The translations under genes and the position numbers were made by a program. 64,000 nucleotides of DNA, taken from Treponema sp. UBA4267. Its GTDB lineage: Bacteria; Spirochaetota; Spirochaetia; Treponematales; Treponemataceae. Location: NCBI GenBank assembly GCA_002395155.1, contig DGWD01000045.1, forward strand, positions 1 through 64,000. The letters are read 5' to 3'. The notes under the pieces were generated by a model. It did no database searches and had not been told where the DNA came from. It saw only the letters and a program-made list of their open reading frames with translations. This document shows, in pieces, positions 8,935 to 15,840 of the stretch. The stretch's first letter is position 1. Each line of letters begins with the position of its first letter.

Positions 8935-10884
8935 TTAATCTTCTTCTAAGATGATATTTGCTTTCTCTTTCTGATGTTTGAGTAATTCTATACATTCATC
9001 AGGAGGAAGAGGTCGGCTATAAAGGAATCCCTGAATATAATCGGCACCTGCTTTTATAACAAGTTCATTTTGATTATTAGTTTCTACTCCTTCTACAAGA
9101 ATCGACAAATCTGCATCTTTAAAAGTTCCAATAAGATTTGAAATTAAATTTTCAGCCTTTGTACTTTCTTCCATCTTTAAAACAAGGGAACGGTCAATTT
9201 TAATAGTTGAAAACTCCAAACCAATTACATTTGCAAGGTTTGAATAACCAGTTCCAAAATCATCAAGATAGAACTTAATACCTGCTTCAGCCAGCTGAAT
9301 CATATTCTTTCTAACAAGATCAAAATTATCAATAAAAATACTTTCTGTAATTTCCATAATGATATTGGAAGGCTGTAATCCAAAGCGTCCAATTGTTCCT
9401 AAAACATTTTGAAAAAGATTTGGATTCATCATCTGATAAACAGAAAAGTTAATAGAAACTGCCTGAACTAAATTTTTATTTTCCGAAATAAACTTACAGA
9501 CTTTTTCAAAGGCAACATTTCCAAGCTTTTCTATAAGACCTTTGGACTCCGCAATCTGTACGAATTCGGAAGGCATAATATCTCCAATATCAGTATTATT
9601 CAAACGAGACAAAGCTTCCATATACGTAAAACGCTTTTCTTTTAATGAATAAATTGGCTGAAACCAAACTTGGAACTGCTCAGAATCTAACCTTAATTCA
9701 TTTTTAAGAATTTTGTAGATGTAACGCTTACGGTCCATATCAACAAGAATAGCTTCATCACAAATCTGTAACTGACGAAGACCTTTTGCCTTGGACTTAA
9801 AAATCATGTTGTTTAAAATTTCAATAATATTGTCATAAACAACTTCATCTTTAGAAAACTGAATTGCGGCAGTATAAACTTCTAAAGAAGCTGGAAGAAT
9901 TCCTTCCATACTAACATTCAAAGATGAGATGTATTCTGCCATTGTTTTAGCGTTTTGCCTTAAACTTTCTTCATCTTTACAAATGCCAACTAAACGGTTA
10001 CTGGCAATTCGAAAGGAAGAACGTTCAAAACATTTTGTAAGTTGTCTTCCAAGATTAAGAAAAAGCTCGTTCATTTGGGAAACAGACACAGAGGCCTGCA
10101 GCAAATTCATATTTTCGATTGAAAGCATGTAAACATAGCCATAGGAACTTTTTAATGAAATCTGTTTTCTAAGTTTATTTTCTGTCATCAAACCTGTAAC
10201 AACATCATAATCTATCATATCTGACTGTATGGTGATGTAGGCAAAGAAGAGTGCCGCAAATGCTGCAGTTCCTGTCATAATAATTTTTGGCTCAATAAAC
10301 TGAATAAATACCAGACCAACACAAATAAAAGGATATATGGCAAATACGGCGAACACCCTTCTGGCAATTGACCTTCGATTCTGTATAATCATAATTACGG
10401 TGGTCAAGGAATAATAAAGGGTCATTACATAAGTGATATTTTTTAGAGGTCCTCTTACATACCCCATATCTTTGGTATAACGGAAAATCCAACCGGTTTT
10501 TATGTTTAAAAGAACGATTATTACATAAATTGTATATACAATTCCGTTTATAGAATTTATAACTGGTGTTTTTTCTTTATAGGCATGGGCAATATCGCTG
10601 GCATAAGTACATAAAACATAAGGAATCATGCATAGGAAAAGAAAGTATACAGTTGAAACTGTAGTTCCTAACCAAAGTGGTAAAATTTTATAATAGGAAA
10701 TGCAATATACAGCAAATACATTGACGAAGGTTGCAATAAAAGAAGATACGCCTCCGTACATAAACAGCCTGTGTCGTCTATCGTAAAAAGTAAAAGAGAT
10801 AAAGATATTGCAGCATAGTATCAGTGATAAAATGCAGGTAATCATTTCTCCTAAACAGTAATATTCAAGTGATCCGTAATGCAT
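8935..10884 (-). CDS. Membrane GGDEF-like/EAL protein, probable cyclic-di-GMP phosphodiesterase
   Basis: Seven or so hydrophobic segments in the first 220 residues form a 7TM-type sensor module. Next comes a GGDEF-like domain (from MIDYDVVTGLMTENKL) in which the GG(D/E)EF signature is not recognisable, so it is probably not a cyclase. The C-terminal EAL domain has YMEALSRL, MEITES, LDDFGTGYS and LVEGVET, covering the main metal and catalytic residues, so it probably hydrolyses cyclic di-GMP. There is no ribosome binding site; TAAAAT is 6 nt upstream of the ATG. It may tune motility together with cheA on the same segment, which is inference from proximity only. Confidence 0.9.
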   Translation of the reverse strand: MHYGSLEYYCLGEMITCILSLILCCNIFISFTFYDRRHRLFMYGGVSSFIATFVNVFAVYCISYYKILPLWLGTTVSTVYFLFLCMIPYVLCTYASDIAHAYKEKTPVINSINGIVYTIYVIIVLLNIKTGWIFRYTKDMGYVRGPLKNITYVMTLYYSLTTVIMIIQNRRSIARRVFAVFAIYPFICVGLVFIQFIEPKIIMTGTAAFAALFFAYITIQSDMIDYDVVTGLMTENKLRKQISLKSSYGYVYMLSIENMNLLQASVSVSQMNELFLNLGRQLTKCFERSSFRIASNRLVGICKDEESLRQNAKTMAEYISSLNVSMEGILPASLEVYTAAIQFSKDEVVYDNIIEILNNMIFKSKAKGLRQLQICDEAILVDMDRKRYIYKILKNELRLDSEQFQVWFQPIYSLKEKRFTYMEALSRLNNTDIGDIMPSEFVQIAESKGLIEKLGNVAFEKVCKFISENKNLVQAVSINFSVYQMMNPNLFQNVLGTIGRFGLQPSNIIMEITESIFIDNFDLVRKNMIQLAEAGIKFYLDDFGTGYSNLANVIGLEFSTIKIDRSLVLKMEESTKAENLISNLIGTFKDADLSILVEGVETNNQNELVIKAGADYIQGFLYSRPLPPDECIELLKHQKEKANIILEED

Positions 10885-10975
10885 ATAATTATTTTATCAC
10901 GAATTTTGAAAAAAACTACTATGTTGCGAACAATGAGAAATATTTCTACCTCTTTCAGGCATCTCGTGCTTGTCT

Positions 10976-10998
10976 GGAGTTTTTCTTCGAAAAACTCC
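10976..10998. terminator. Perfect 10-bp stem-loop after the ACT gene
   Basis: GGAGTTTTTC and its exact complement are separated by a 3-nt loop (23 bp in all). It lies just beyond the ACT-domain gene stop and before the EAL gene promoter. It is stable but lacks a clear T-run on the minus strand, so terminator function is only likely. Confidence 0.4.
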
Positions 10999-11004
10999 CT
11001 TCAA

Positions 11005-11274
11005 TTACACTCTGTGCATGGCTGAAAAAACTTTTTCGCTCATGATATTGATTTCTACTCCCATTTCCTGGGCGGTGTTGTTCATTTTTGTGCGTAATTC
11101 GTCGATTGTAATATCAGATTTTTCAAGATCTACCATCATCATCATTACGAAATTACCAGAAAGAATTGTCTGAGTGATATCGGCAATATTAATTTTATGT
11201 TCAGAAAGGAACTGTGAAACCTTTGCAATAATTCCAACTTTATCAGATCCTACAACTGTAATAATAGCGTTCAT
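11005..11274 (-). CDS. ACT domain protein (UPF0237 family)
   Basis: A complete single ACT domain of 89 residues: NAIITVVGSDKVGIIAKVSQ opens the fold and ANIADITQ-like residues (KINIADITQTIL) follow. Stand-alone ACT proteins of this family are thought to bind small ligands, often amino acids, but the ligand is unknown. It starts after a good AGGAGG and lies 131 bp downstream of argF on the same strand, with a hairpin repeat element between them. A link with arginine metabolism is possible but rests only on position. Confidence 0.85.
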   Translation of the reverse strand: MNAIITVVGSDKVGIIAKVSQFLSEHKINIADITQTILSGNFVMMMMVDLEKSDITIDELRTKMNNTAQEMGVEINIMSEKVFSAMHRV

Positions 11275-11309
11275 AATGTGCTTTAACCTCCTGATAAAAA
11301 GCCATTAAA

Positions 11310-11353
11310 CAAGTTTGTCAAGGCTTTAAGCGTAGCGTGCCTTGACGAACTTG
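11310..11353. repeat. Dispersed hairpin element, inverted copy of the 78-bp repeat core
   Basis: CAAGTTTGTCAAGGC and its near-perfect complement flank a 14-nt loop, giving a 15-bp stem with one mismatch. Inner stem and loop match, in opposite orientation, the first hairpin of the 78-bp repeats at 15432 and 26353 (shared words GTCAAGGC and TTTAAGCGT). It sits between the argF stop and the ACT gene start. Confidence 0.75.
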
Positions 11354-11405
11354 TATATACCAACAAATATTCTAAATAGATTTCTTTCTATCTGTATCGG
11401 CTACT

Positions 11406-12404
11406 TTAAAAATTATTTCCCAAAGTAGCTGCAATTACAGCCTTTATTGTATGCATTCGGTTTTCTGCTTCGTCAAAAACTACAGACTGTTTTGATTCAA
11501 AAACTTCATCTGTAACTTCCATTGCGTCCAGACCAAACTTATCATGAATTTCTTTTCCAATTTTTGTATTTAAATCATGGAAGGATGGAAGATCATGCAT
11601 AAAAATTGCACTTGGTTTAGCAAGTTTAAGAACATCCATATTTACCTGGTAGCCTTTCAAATCTGCAATTCTTTCTGCCCAAACTTCATCAGGTTCACCC
11701 ATACTAACCCAGACATCGGTGTAAAGAATATCAGCATCCTTTGTAGCCTTTTTAATATCACTTTCCAAAGTAATAGAACCGCCGCTAGCTTTAAGCCAGT
11801 CCTGACACTCTGCAATCAAATCCTTATTTGGAAAATATTTTTCAGGAGCACAAAGTGTAAGATTAAGGCCAAGCTTTGAACAAACTATACAAAGTGAATT
11901 ACCAATGTTATAGCGGGCATCACCATAATATACTAGATTAAGACCCTTAAGTTTTCCAAAATGTTCACGGATTGTAAGCATATCTGCAAGCATTTGTGTA
12001 GGATGATATTCATTAGTTAATCCGTTCCAAACAACAACTCCAGAATATTTTGCAAGGTCTTCTACAATTGTCTGTTCAAAACCGCGGTATTCAATTCCTT
12101 CGAACATGCGGCCAAGAACTCTGGCAGTATCTTTAATACTCTCTTTTTTTCCAATTTGAGAACCTTCGGCAAGATATGTAGTACAAATTCCAAGATCATG
12201 TGCAGCAACTTCAAAGGCACAACGAGTACGGGTAGATGTCTTTTCAAAAATTAAAGCAATATTTTTTCCGCGATGAATATCAACAGGAATCCCCTTCTTC
12301 TTCTTTTCCTTCAAATCAGCGGCTAAATCCAACATATAAGTGATTTCGTCAGGTGAAAAATCTTTTAATGTTAAAAAATTGCGTCCGGTTAAATCCATAA
12401 GCAC
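11406..12404 (-). CDS. argF: Ornithine carbamoyltransferase
   Basis: The enzyme makes citrulline from ornithine and carbamoyl phosphate (or the reverse in arginine fermentation). The carbamoyl phosphate site FEKTSTRTR, YHPTQMLAD, the domain-2 motif DVWVSMGE and the 332-residue length all fit ornithine rather than aspartate transcarbamylase. An oddity is the ornithine-loop motif: the usual HCLP reads HDLP here, with Asp271 in place of the conserved Cys. The start has a GGGG ribosome binding site 8 nt upstream and a good sigma70-type promoter. No other arginine genes are adjacent, so an anabolic or catabolic role cannot be decided; argF is used as a family name. Confidence 0.9.
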   Translation of the reverse strand: MLMDLTGRNFLTLKDFSPDEITYMLDLAADLKEKKKKGIPVDIHRGKNIALIFEKTSTRTRCAFEVAAHDLGICTTYLAEGSQIGKKESIKDTARVLGRMFEGIEYRGFEQTIVEDLAKYSGVVVWNGLTNEYHPTQMLADMLTIREHFGKLKGLNLVYYGDARYNIGNSLCIVCSKLGLNLTLCAPEKYFPNKDLIAECQDWLKASGGSITLESDIKKATKDADILYTDVWVSMGEPDEVWAERIADLKGYQVNMDVLKLAKPSAIFMHDLPSFHDLNTKIGKEIHDKFGLDAMEVTDEVFESKQSVVFDEAENRMHTIKAVIAATLGNNF

Positions 12405-12437
12405 CCCGAATATTTTATTATTTAATTAGAAAGTAAA

Positions 12438-12467
12438 ATTATAGCATACTATTAAACATTTGTTCAA
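12438..12467 (-). promoter_or_regulatory. argF promoter
   Basis: TTGAAC and TATAAT on the minus strand with an 18-nt spacer, about 35 nt before the argF start codon. Confidence 0.6.
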
Positions 12468-12524
12468 ATACGGAAGGGTGATTTTTGAATAAATATTTAA
12501 TTAATTTAGTGATAATTAAGATAA

Positions 12525-12743
12525 TTATTTACCAATTTTGATTGGTTTTTCTTCAGATTGATAGGAAGTTTCTACAGATGTAGATGTATGAGAACAATTT
12601 CCCCCGCAGTGGCAGGCACCACCGCAGGAACCACAGTCACCACCACATGTTGGATGGCGACCTGAACGTCTTTCCTTAATCATAAAGGCAATAATAGCAG
12701 CAACTATAGCTACAACAAGAATTCCTACAATTAAAGTTCCCAT
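12525..12743 (-). CDS. FeoB-associated Cys-rich membrane protein
   Basis: A 72-residue protein with one N-terminal membrane helix (about residues 3-22), a basic stretch, then a cluster of Cys, Gly and His residues (CGGDCGSCGGACHCGG). This is the organisation of the small proteins found after feoB in many anaerobes, where they probably help pass or hold metal. It lies 26 bp downstream of feoB on the same strand and has its own ribosome binding site (GAGGTAAT). Function is inferred from position and cysteine content. Confidence 0.8.
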   Translation of the reverse strand: MGTLIVGILVVAIVAAIIAFMIKERRSGRHPTCGGDCGSCGGACHCGGNCSHTSTSVETSYQSEEKPIKIGK

Positions 12744-12769
12744 ATTATTACCTCTATGATAAGTATGAT

Positions 12770-15124
12770 TTATTTTGCAGCCTTTGGTTTTCTTACCAAT
12801 GCCCAGATAAAGCAGGCAAGAACAGCAATCGCAAAGATAAATCCTACGATATGACCATTCCCACTAAACATGCTTCCGAACTGGTATACAACGAATGAAA
12901 CAATGTAAGCAAAGCCACACTGCCAGCCGATTGCTGCCCAGGTCCATTTTCTGTTGTTCATTTCGCGCTTGATGGCACCAATTGCAGCAAAACAAGGAGC
13001 ACAAAGAAGATTGAAGATAAGGAATGACATTCCAGCTGGATGTGTGAAGGCAGCTGCAAGGTTAGCCCATGTTTCTTCTCCGCCATAAAGAATACCCATT
13101 GTTCCAACGATATTCTCTTTTGCTACAAGACCTGTTACAGAAGCAACAGCAGCCTGCCAGTTACCCCAACCAAGAGGAGCGAAAATCCAGGCAATAAGAC
13201 TACCAAGCTTTGCAAGAATACTTGCGTCCATCTGGTCTTCTTCCAGCATTCCAAATCCAGCGTCTGTCCATCCAAAGAATGAAAGGAACCAGATTATAAT
13301 AGTAGAAAGAAGAATAATTGTTCCGGCTTTCTTAATGAATGACCAGCCGCGTTCCCACATAGAACGAAGAACGTTTCCTACTGTTGGCCAGTGGTAAGCA
13401 GGCAATTCCATTACGAAAGGAGCAACTTCGCCCATAAAAGGCTTTGTCTTTTTAAGAATAATACCAGAAGTGATGATTGCAGCAATTCCGATAAAGTATG
13501 CAGAAGTTGCAACCCAGGCAGAACCGCCAAAAATGGCACCGGCAACCAATGCGATGAATGGCACTTTTGCTCCACAAGGAATAAAGGTGGTTGTCATGAT
13601 TGTCATTCGGCGGTCGCGTTCATTTTCGATTGTGCGGCTTGCCATAATTCCAGGCACACCACAACCAGTTCCAATTAACATAGGGATAAATGATTTTCCA
13701 GAGAGGCCGAAGCGGCGGAAAACACGGTCCAAAATAAAGGCAATACGTGCCATATAACCACAAGCTTCAAGGAAGGCCAGGAAGATGAACAATACAAGCA
13801 TCTGAGGAACAAAGCCAAGAACAGCACCAACACCACCAACAATACCATCAAGAATAAGTCCTTTAAGCCAGTCTGCACAGCCAATTGCATCAAGTCCACT
13901 TTCTACAAGGACAGGAATACCAGGAACCCAAACGCCATAATCAGCAGGATCAGGACCTTCTTCGCCATACTTTTCTGCCATTTCATTAGCTTCTGCAAGC
14001 AGGTCTTCTGTAATTTCAATTGGTTCAGAAACTTCCATTGTTTCATCATCAACAGTTACATAAGTTACATCGCCATTTTCATAAGCTTCAAGAATTGCAG
14101 CAGTATCGCCGTATTCTTCACAAGCCTCTTCATAAGCGGCAGAACCAATTCCAAAGAGGTGATATCCATCACCAAAAAGACCATCGTTAGCCCAGTCTGT
14201 TGCAGCAGTACCAATTGTTACCATTGAAATGTAGTAAACAAGCCACATAACAAGAGCAAAAATTGGAAGTGCAAGCCAGCGGTTTGTAACTACACGGTCA
14301 ATTTTATCTGAAGTACTAAGATTTGAACGAGATTTCTTTGTAACACACTTTTTGATGATTGATTCAATATAAGAATAACGTTCTGCAGTAATGATTGATT
14401 CTGAATCATCATCAAGTTCCTTTTCGCAGGATTTAATATCTTCTTCAATGTGAGCAAGCTTTTCAGCAGGAATTTGCAGAGCCTTGATTACCTTTTCATC
14501 ACGCTCAAACAATTTTACAGAATACCAGCGGTGCTGTTCTTCTGGGAGATCATGAACTACGGCCTCTTCAATATGAGCAAGGGCATGTTCAACACAACCC
14601 TGGAAACGATGCTTATACATCATTGGTTTCTTTTCATTTGCTTTATTAACTGCAAGTTCAGCAGCCTCAATACAGCCGGTTCCTTTCAAAGCAGATATTT
14701 CAACTACAGGGCATCCAAGTTCTTCTGCCATTGCATCAATATGAACTTTATCACCATTCTTTTTTACGATATCCATCATATTTACAGCAACAACCATTGG
14801 AATACCAAGTTCTGCAAGCTGTGTTGTAAGATAAAGGTTACGCTCAAGGTTAGTTCCATCAACAATATTCAAAATTGCATCTGGACGCTCTTTTACAAGA
14901 TAATCACGTGATACGACCTCTTCCAAAGTATATGGAGAAAGAGAATAGATACCAGGCAAGTCCATGATTACGACATCGCCGTTGTGACCTTTAAGTTTAC
15001 CTTCTTTTTTTTCTACAGTTACTCCAGGCCAGTTTCCTACGAACTGATTTGAACCTGTAAGAGCATTGAACAAAGTTGTTTTACCCGCATTAGGGTTACC
15101 TGCAAGTGCTATCTTAATCATCAC
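12770..15124 (-). CDS. feoB: Ferrous iron transporter FeoB
   Basis: FeoB imports Fe(II) across the inner membrane. The N-terminal G domain is complete: GNPNAGKTTLFN (G1), DLPGIYSL (G3) and VNMMD (G4), followed by the helical GDI-like region. The membrane part contains the two Gate regions, recognisable by IGTGCGVPGIMASR and LCAPCFAAIGAI. At 784 residues it is slightly longer than usual because of an acidic insertion of about 80 residues after the first membrane helix (roughly residues 315-400, rich in Glu, Asp and Tyr), predicted to face the periplasm. It follows feoA by 6 bp, a tightly coupled operon. An AGGAGG ribosome binding site precedes the ATG. Confidence 0.95.
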   Translation of the reverse strand: MMIKIALAGNPNAGKTTLFNALTGSNQFVGNWPGVTVEKKEGKLKGHNGDVVIMDLPGIYSLSPYTLEEVVSRDYLVKERPDAILNIVDGTNLERNLYLTTQLAELGIPMVVAVNMMDIVKKNGDKVHIDAMAEELGCPVVEISALKGTGCIEAAELAVNKANEKKPMMYKHRFQGCVEHALAHIEEAVVHDLPEEQHRWYSVKLFERDEKVIKALQIPAEKLAHIEEDIKSCEKELDDDSESIITAERYSYIESIIKKCVTKKSRSNLSTSDKIDRVVTNRWLALPIFALVMWLVYYISMVTIGTAATDWANDGLFGDGYHLFGIGSAAYEEACEEYGDTAAILEAYENGDVTYVTVDDETMEVSEPIEITEDLLAEANEMAEKYGEEGPDPADYGVWVPGIPVLVESGLDAIGCADWLKGLILDGIVGGVGAVLGFVPQMLVLFIFLAFLEACGYMARIAFILDRVFRRFGLSGKSFIPMLIGTGCGVPGIMASRTIENERDRRMTIMTTTFIPCGAKVPFIALVAGAIFGGSAWVATSAYFIGIAAIITSGIILKKTKPFMGEVAPFVMELPAYHWPTVGNVLRSMWERGWSFIKKAGTIILLSTIIIWFLSFFGWTDAGFGMLEEDQMDASILAKLGSLIAWIFAPLGWGNWQAAVASVTGLVAKENIVGTMGILYGGEETWANLAAAFTHPAGMSFLIFNLLCAPCFAAIGAIKREMNNRKWTWAAIGWQCGFAYIVSFVVYQFGSMFSGNGHIVGFIFAIAVLACFIWALVRKPKAAK

Positions 15125-15130
15125 TTCCTC

Positions 15131-15349
15131 CTACTTAACCTGAATTAATTCGGCATCAGCCTTTCTAATTGAAAGCTCGTAACCACGAACTGTTACTTCG
15201 ACAGGATCTCCAAGAGGTGCCACTTTACGAACATAAATTTCCACACCCTTTGTAATGCCCATGTCCATAATGCGACGTTTTACAGCACCCTCACCGTTCA
15301 GTTTCTCAACAGAAACTGTCTGACCGGTTTTAACATCTCGTAATGTCAT
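15131..15349 (-). CDS. feoA: FeoA family protein (SH3-like)
   Basis: A 72-residue SH3-like FeoA protein, which supports FeoB in ferrous iron uptake, probably by contacting its cytoplasmic domain. The typical pattern is present: an initial turn (LNGEGAVKRRIMDMGITKG), a strand with VRKVAPLGDPVEV, then VRGYELSIRKADAELI. It starts after AGGAG and ends 6 bp before feoB. A second, divergent FeoA lies 163 bp upstream on the same strand. Confidence 0.9.
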   Translation of the reverse strand: MTLRDVKTGQTVSVEKLNGEGAVKRRIMDMGITKGVEIYVRKVAPLGDPVEVTVRGYELSIRKADAELIQVK

Positions 15350-15374
15350 ATTTTATACTCCTATATAATGCACC

Positions 15375-15389
15375 TGACTTTATAAGTCA
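15375..15389. promoter_or_regulatory. 15-bp palindrome upstream of feoA
   Basis: TGACTT and AAGTCA flank a 3-nt centre, 25 bp before the feoA start codon. It could be an operator or the stem of a small leader hairpin; there is nothing to decide between them. Confidence 0.3.
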
Positions 15390-15431
15390 TTATTACCAAG
15401 TTGAGAAAAAATAGAAACAAAGTGAGAAGAA

Positions 15432-15509
15432 TACGTCGAGTCAAGGCACGCTCACGCTTAAAGCCTTGACTTCGCCGTTTTGAGGGTTTTGTAATAAACC
15501 CTCAATAAA
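15432..15509. repeat. 78-bp double-hairpin intergenic repeat, copy 1
   Basis: It holds two hairpins: GTCAAGGC...GCCTTGAC (15440-15470, extended by flanking pairing) and TGAGGGTTT...AAACCCTCA (15481-15504). It is identical to the copy at 26353-26430 except for one base in the spacer between the hairpins. It lies immediately after the first feoA stop and may act as a processing site or partial terminator inside the feo operon. Confidence 0.85.
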
Positions 15510-15512
15510 TGT

Positions 15513-15722
15513 TTAGATGATGATTTTCTGGGCCATTTCTTTGCTGATTGCAACCCTGCTATCCTTTACCTGGACAATTACATTTCCAGAAATTTCGGAA
15601 ATAAGAGATATTTCTGCTCCAGCAACAAAACCAAGGTTTTCAAGAAAGCGACGAACTTCCTCTTTTCCGTTGATTTTTTTAATTAAGAAATGTTCACCAA
15701 TAGAAGCCATACTCAAAGGCAT
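15513..15722 (-). CDS. Second FeoA-type SH3-like protein, first gene of the feo operon
   Basis: A 69-residue protein with the FeoA fold pattern: EHFLIKKINGKEEVRRFLENLGFVAG at the start and strands such as ISLISEISGNVIVQVK, ending in RVAISKEMAQKI. It differs clearly from the downstream FeoA. Two feoA genes ahead of feoB are common in Clostridia and some spirochaetes. Its promoter region carries two DtxR-like palindromes, so the operon is probably iron- or manganese-responsive. The start codon position is supported by GGAGCAAGTG a few bases upstream. Confidence 0.82.
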   Translation of the reverse strand: MPLSMASIGEHFLIKKINGKEEVRRFLENLGFVAGAEISLISEISGNVIVQVKDSRVAISKEMAQKIII

Positions 15723-15745
15723 TTCACTTGCTCCATAAAATAAAA

Positions 15746-15802
15746 GTTAGAATAAGCTAACTCTTTTAAATTAATATTAGACTTACCTAACAAAAATGTC
15801 AA
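15746..15802 (-). promoter_or_regulatory. feo promoter with two TTAG-N6-CTAA palindromes
   Basis: On the minus strand TTGACA (15797-15802) and TATAAT-like TAATAT (15774-15779) are exactly 17 nt apart. One TTAG-N6-CTAA palindrome lies in the spacer and overlaps the -10 box (about 15776-15790); a second, GTTAG-N6-CTAAC, covers 15746-15761 just downstream. The TTAGG...CTAA form resembles sites of DtxR/IdeR/TroR-type metal repressors. Binding would block RNA polymerase. The family of the repressor is inference; no such regulator is in this window. Confidence 0.65.
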
Positions 15803-15840
15803 TAAAGCTAGCAAATCTTAATACCATTATTCGCAAGTTA

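Noticed and set aside
14450..14911. 153-residue frame on the plus strand inside feoB
   Set aside because: No recognisable features; it lies opposite the conserved FeoB G domain and helical region.
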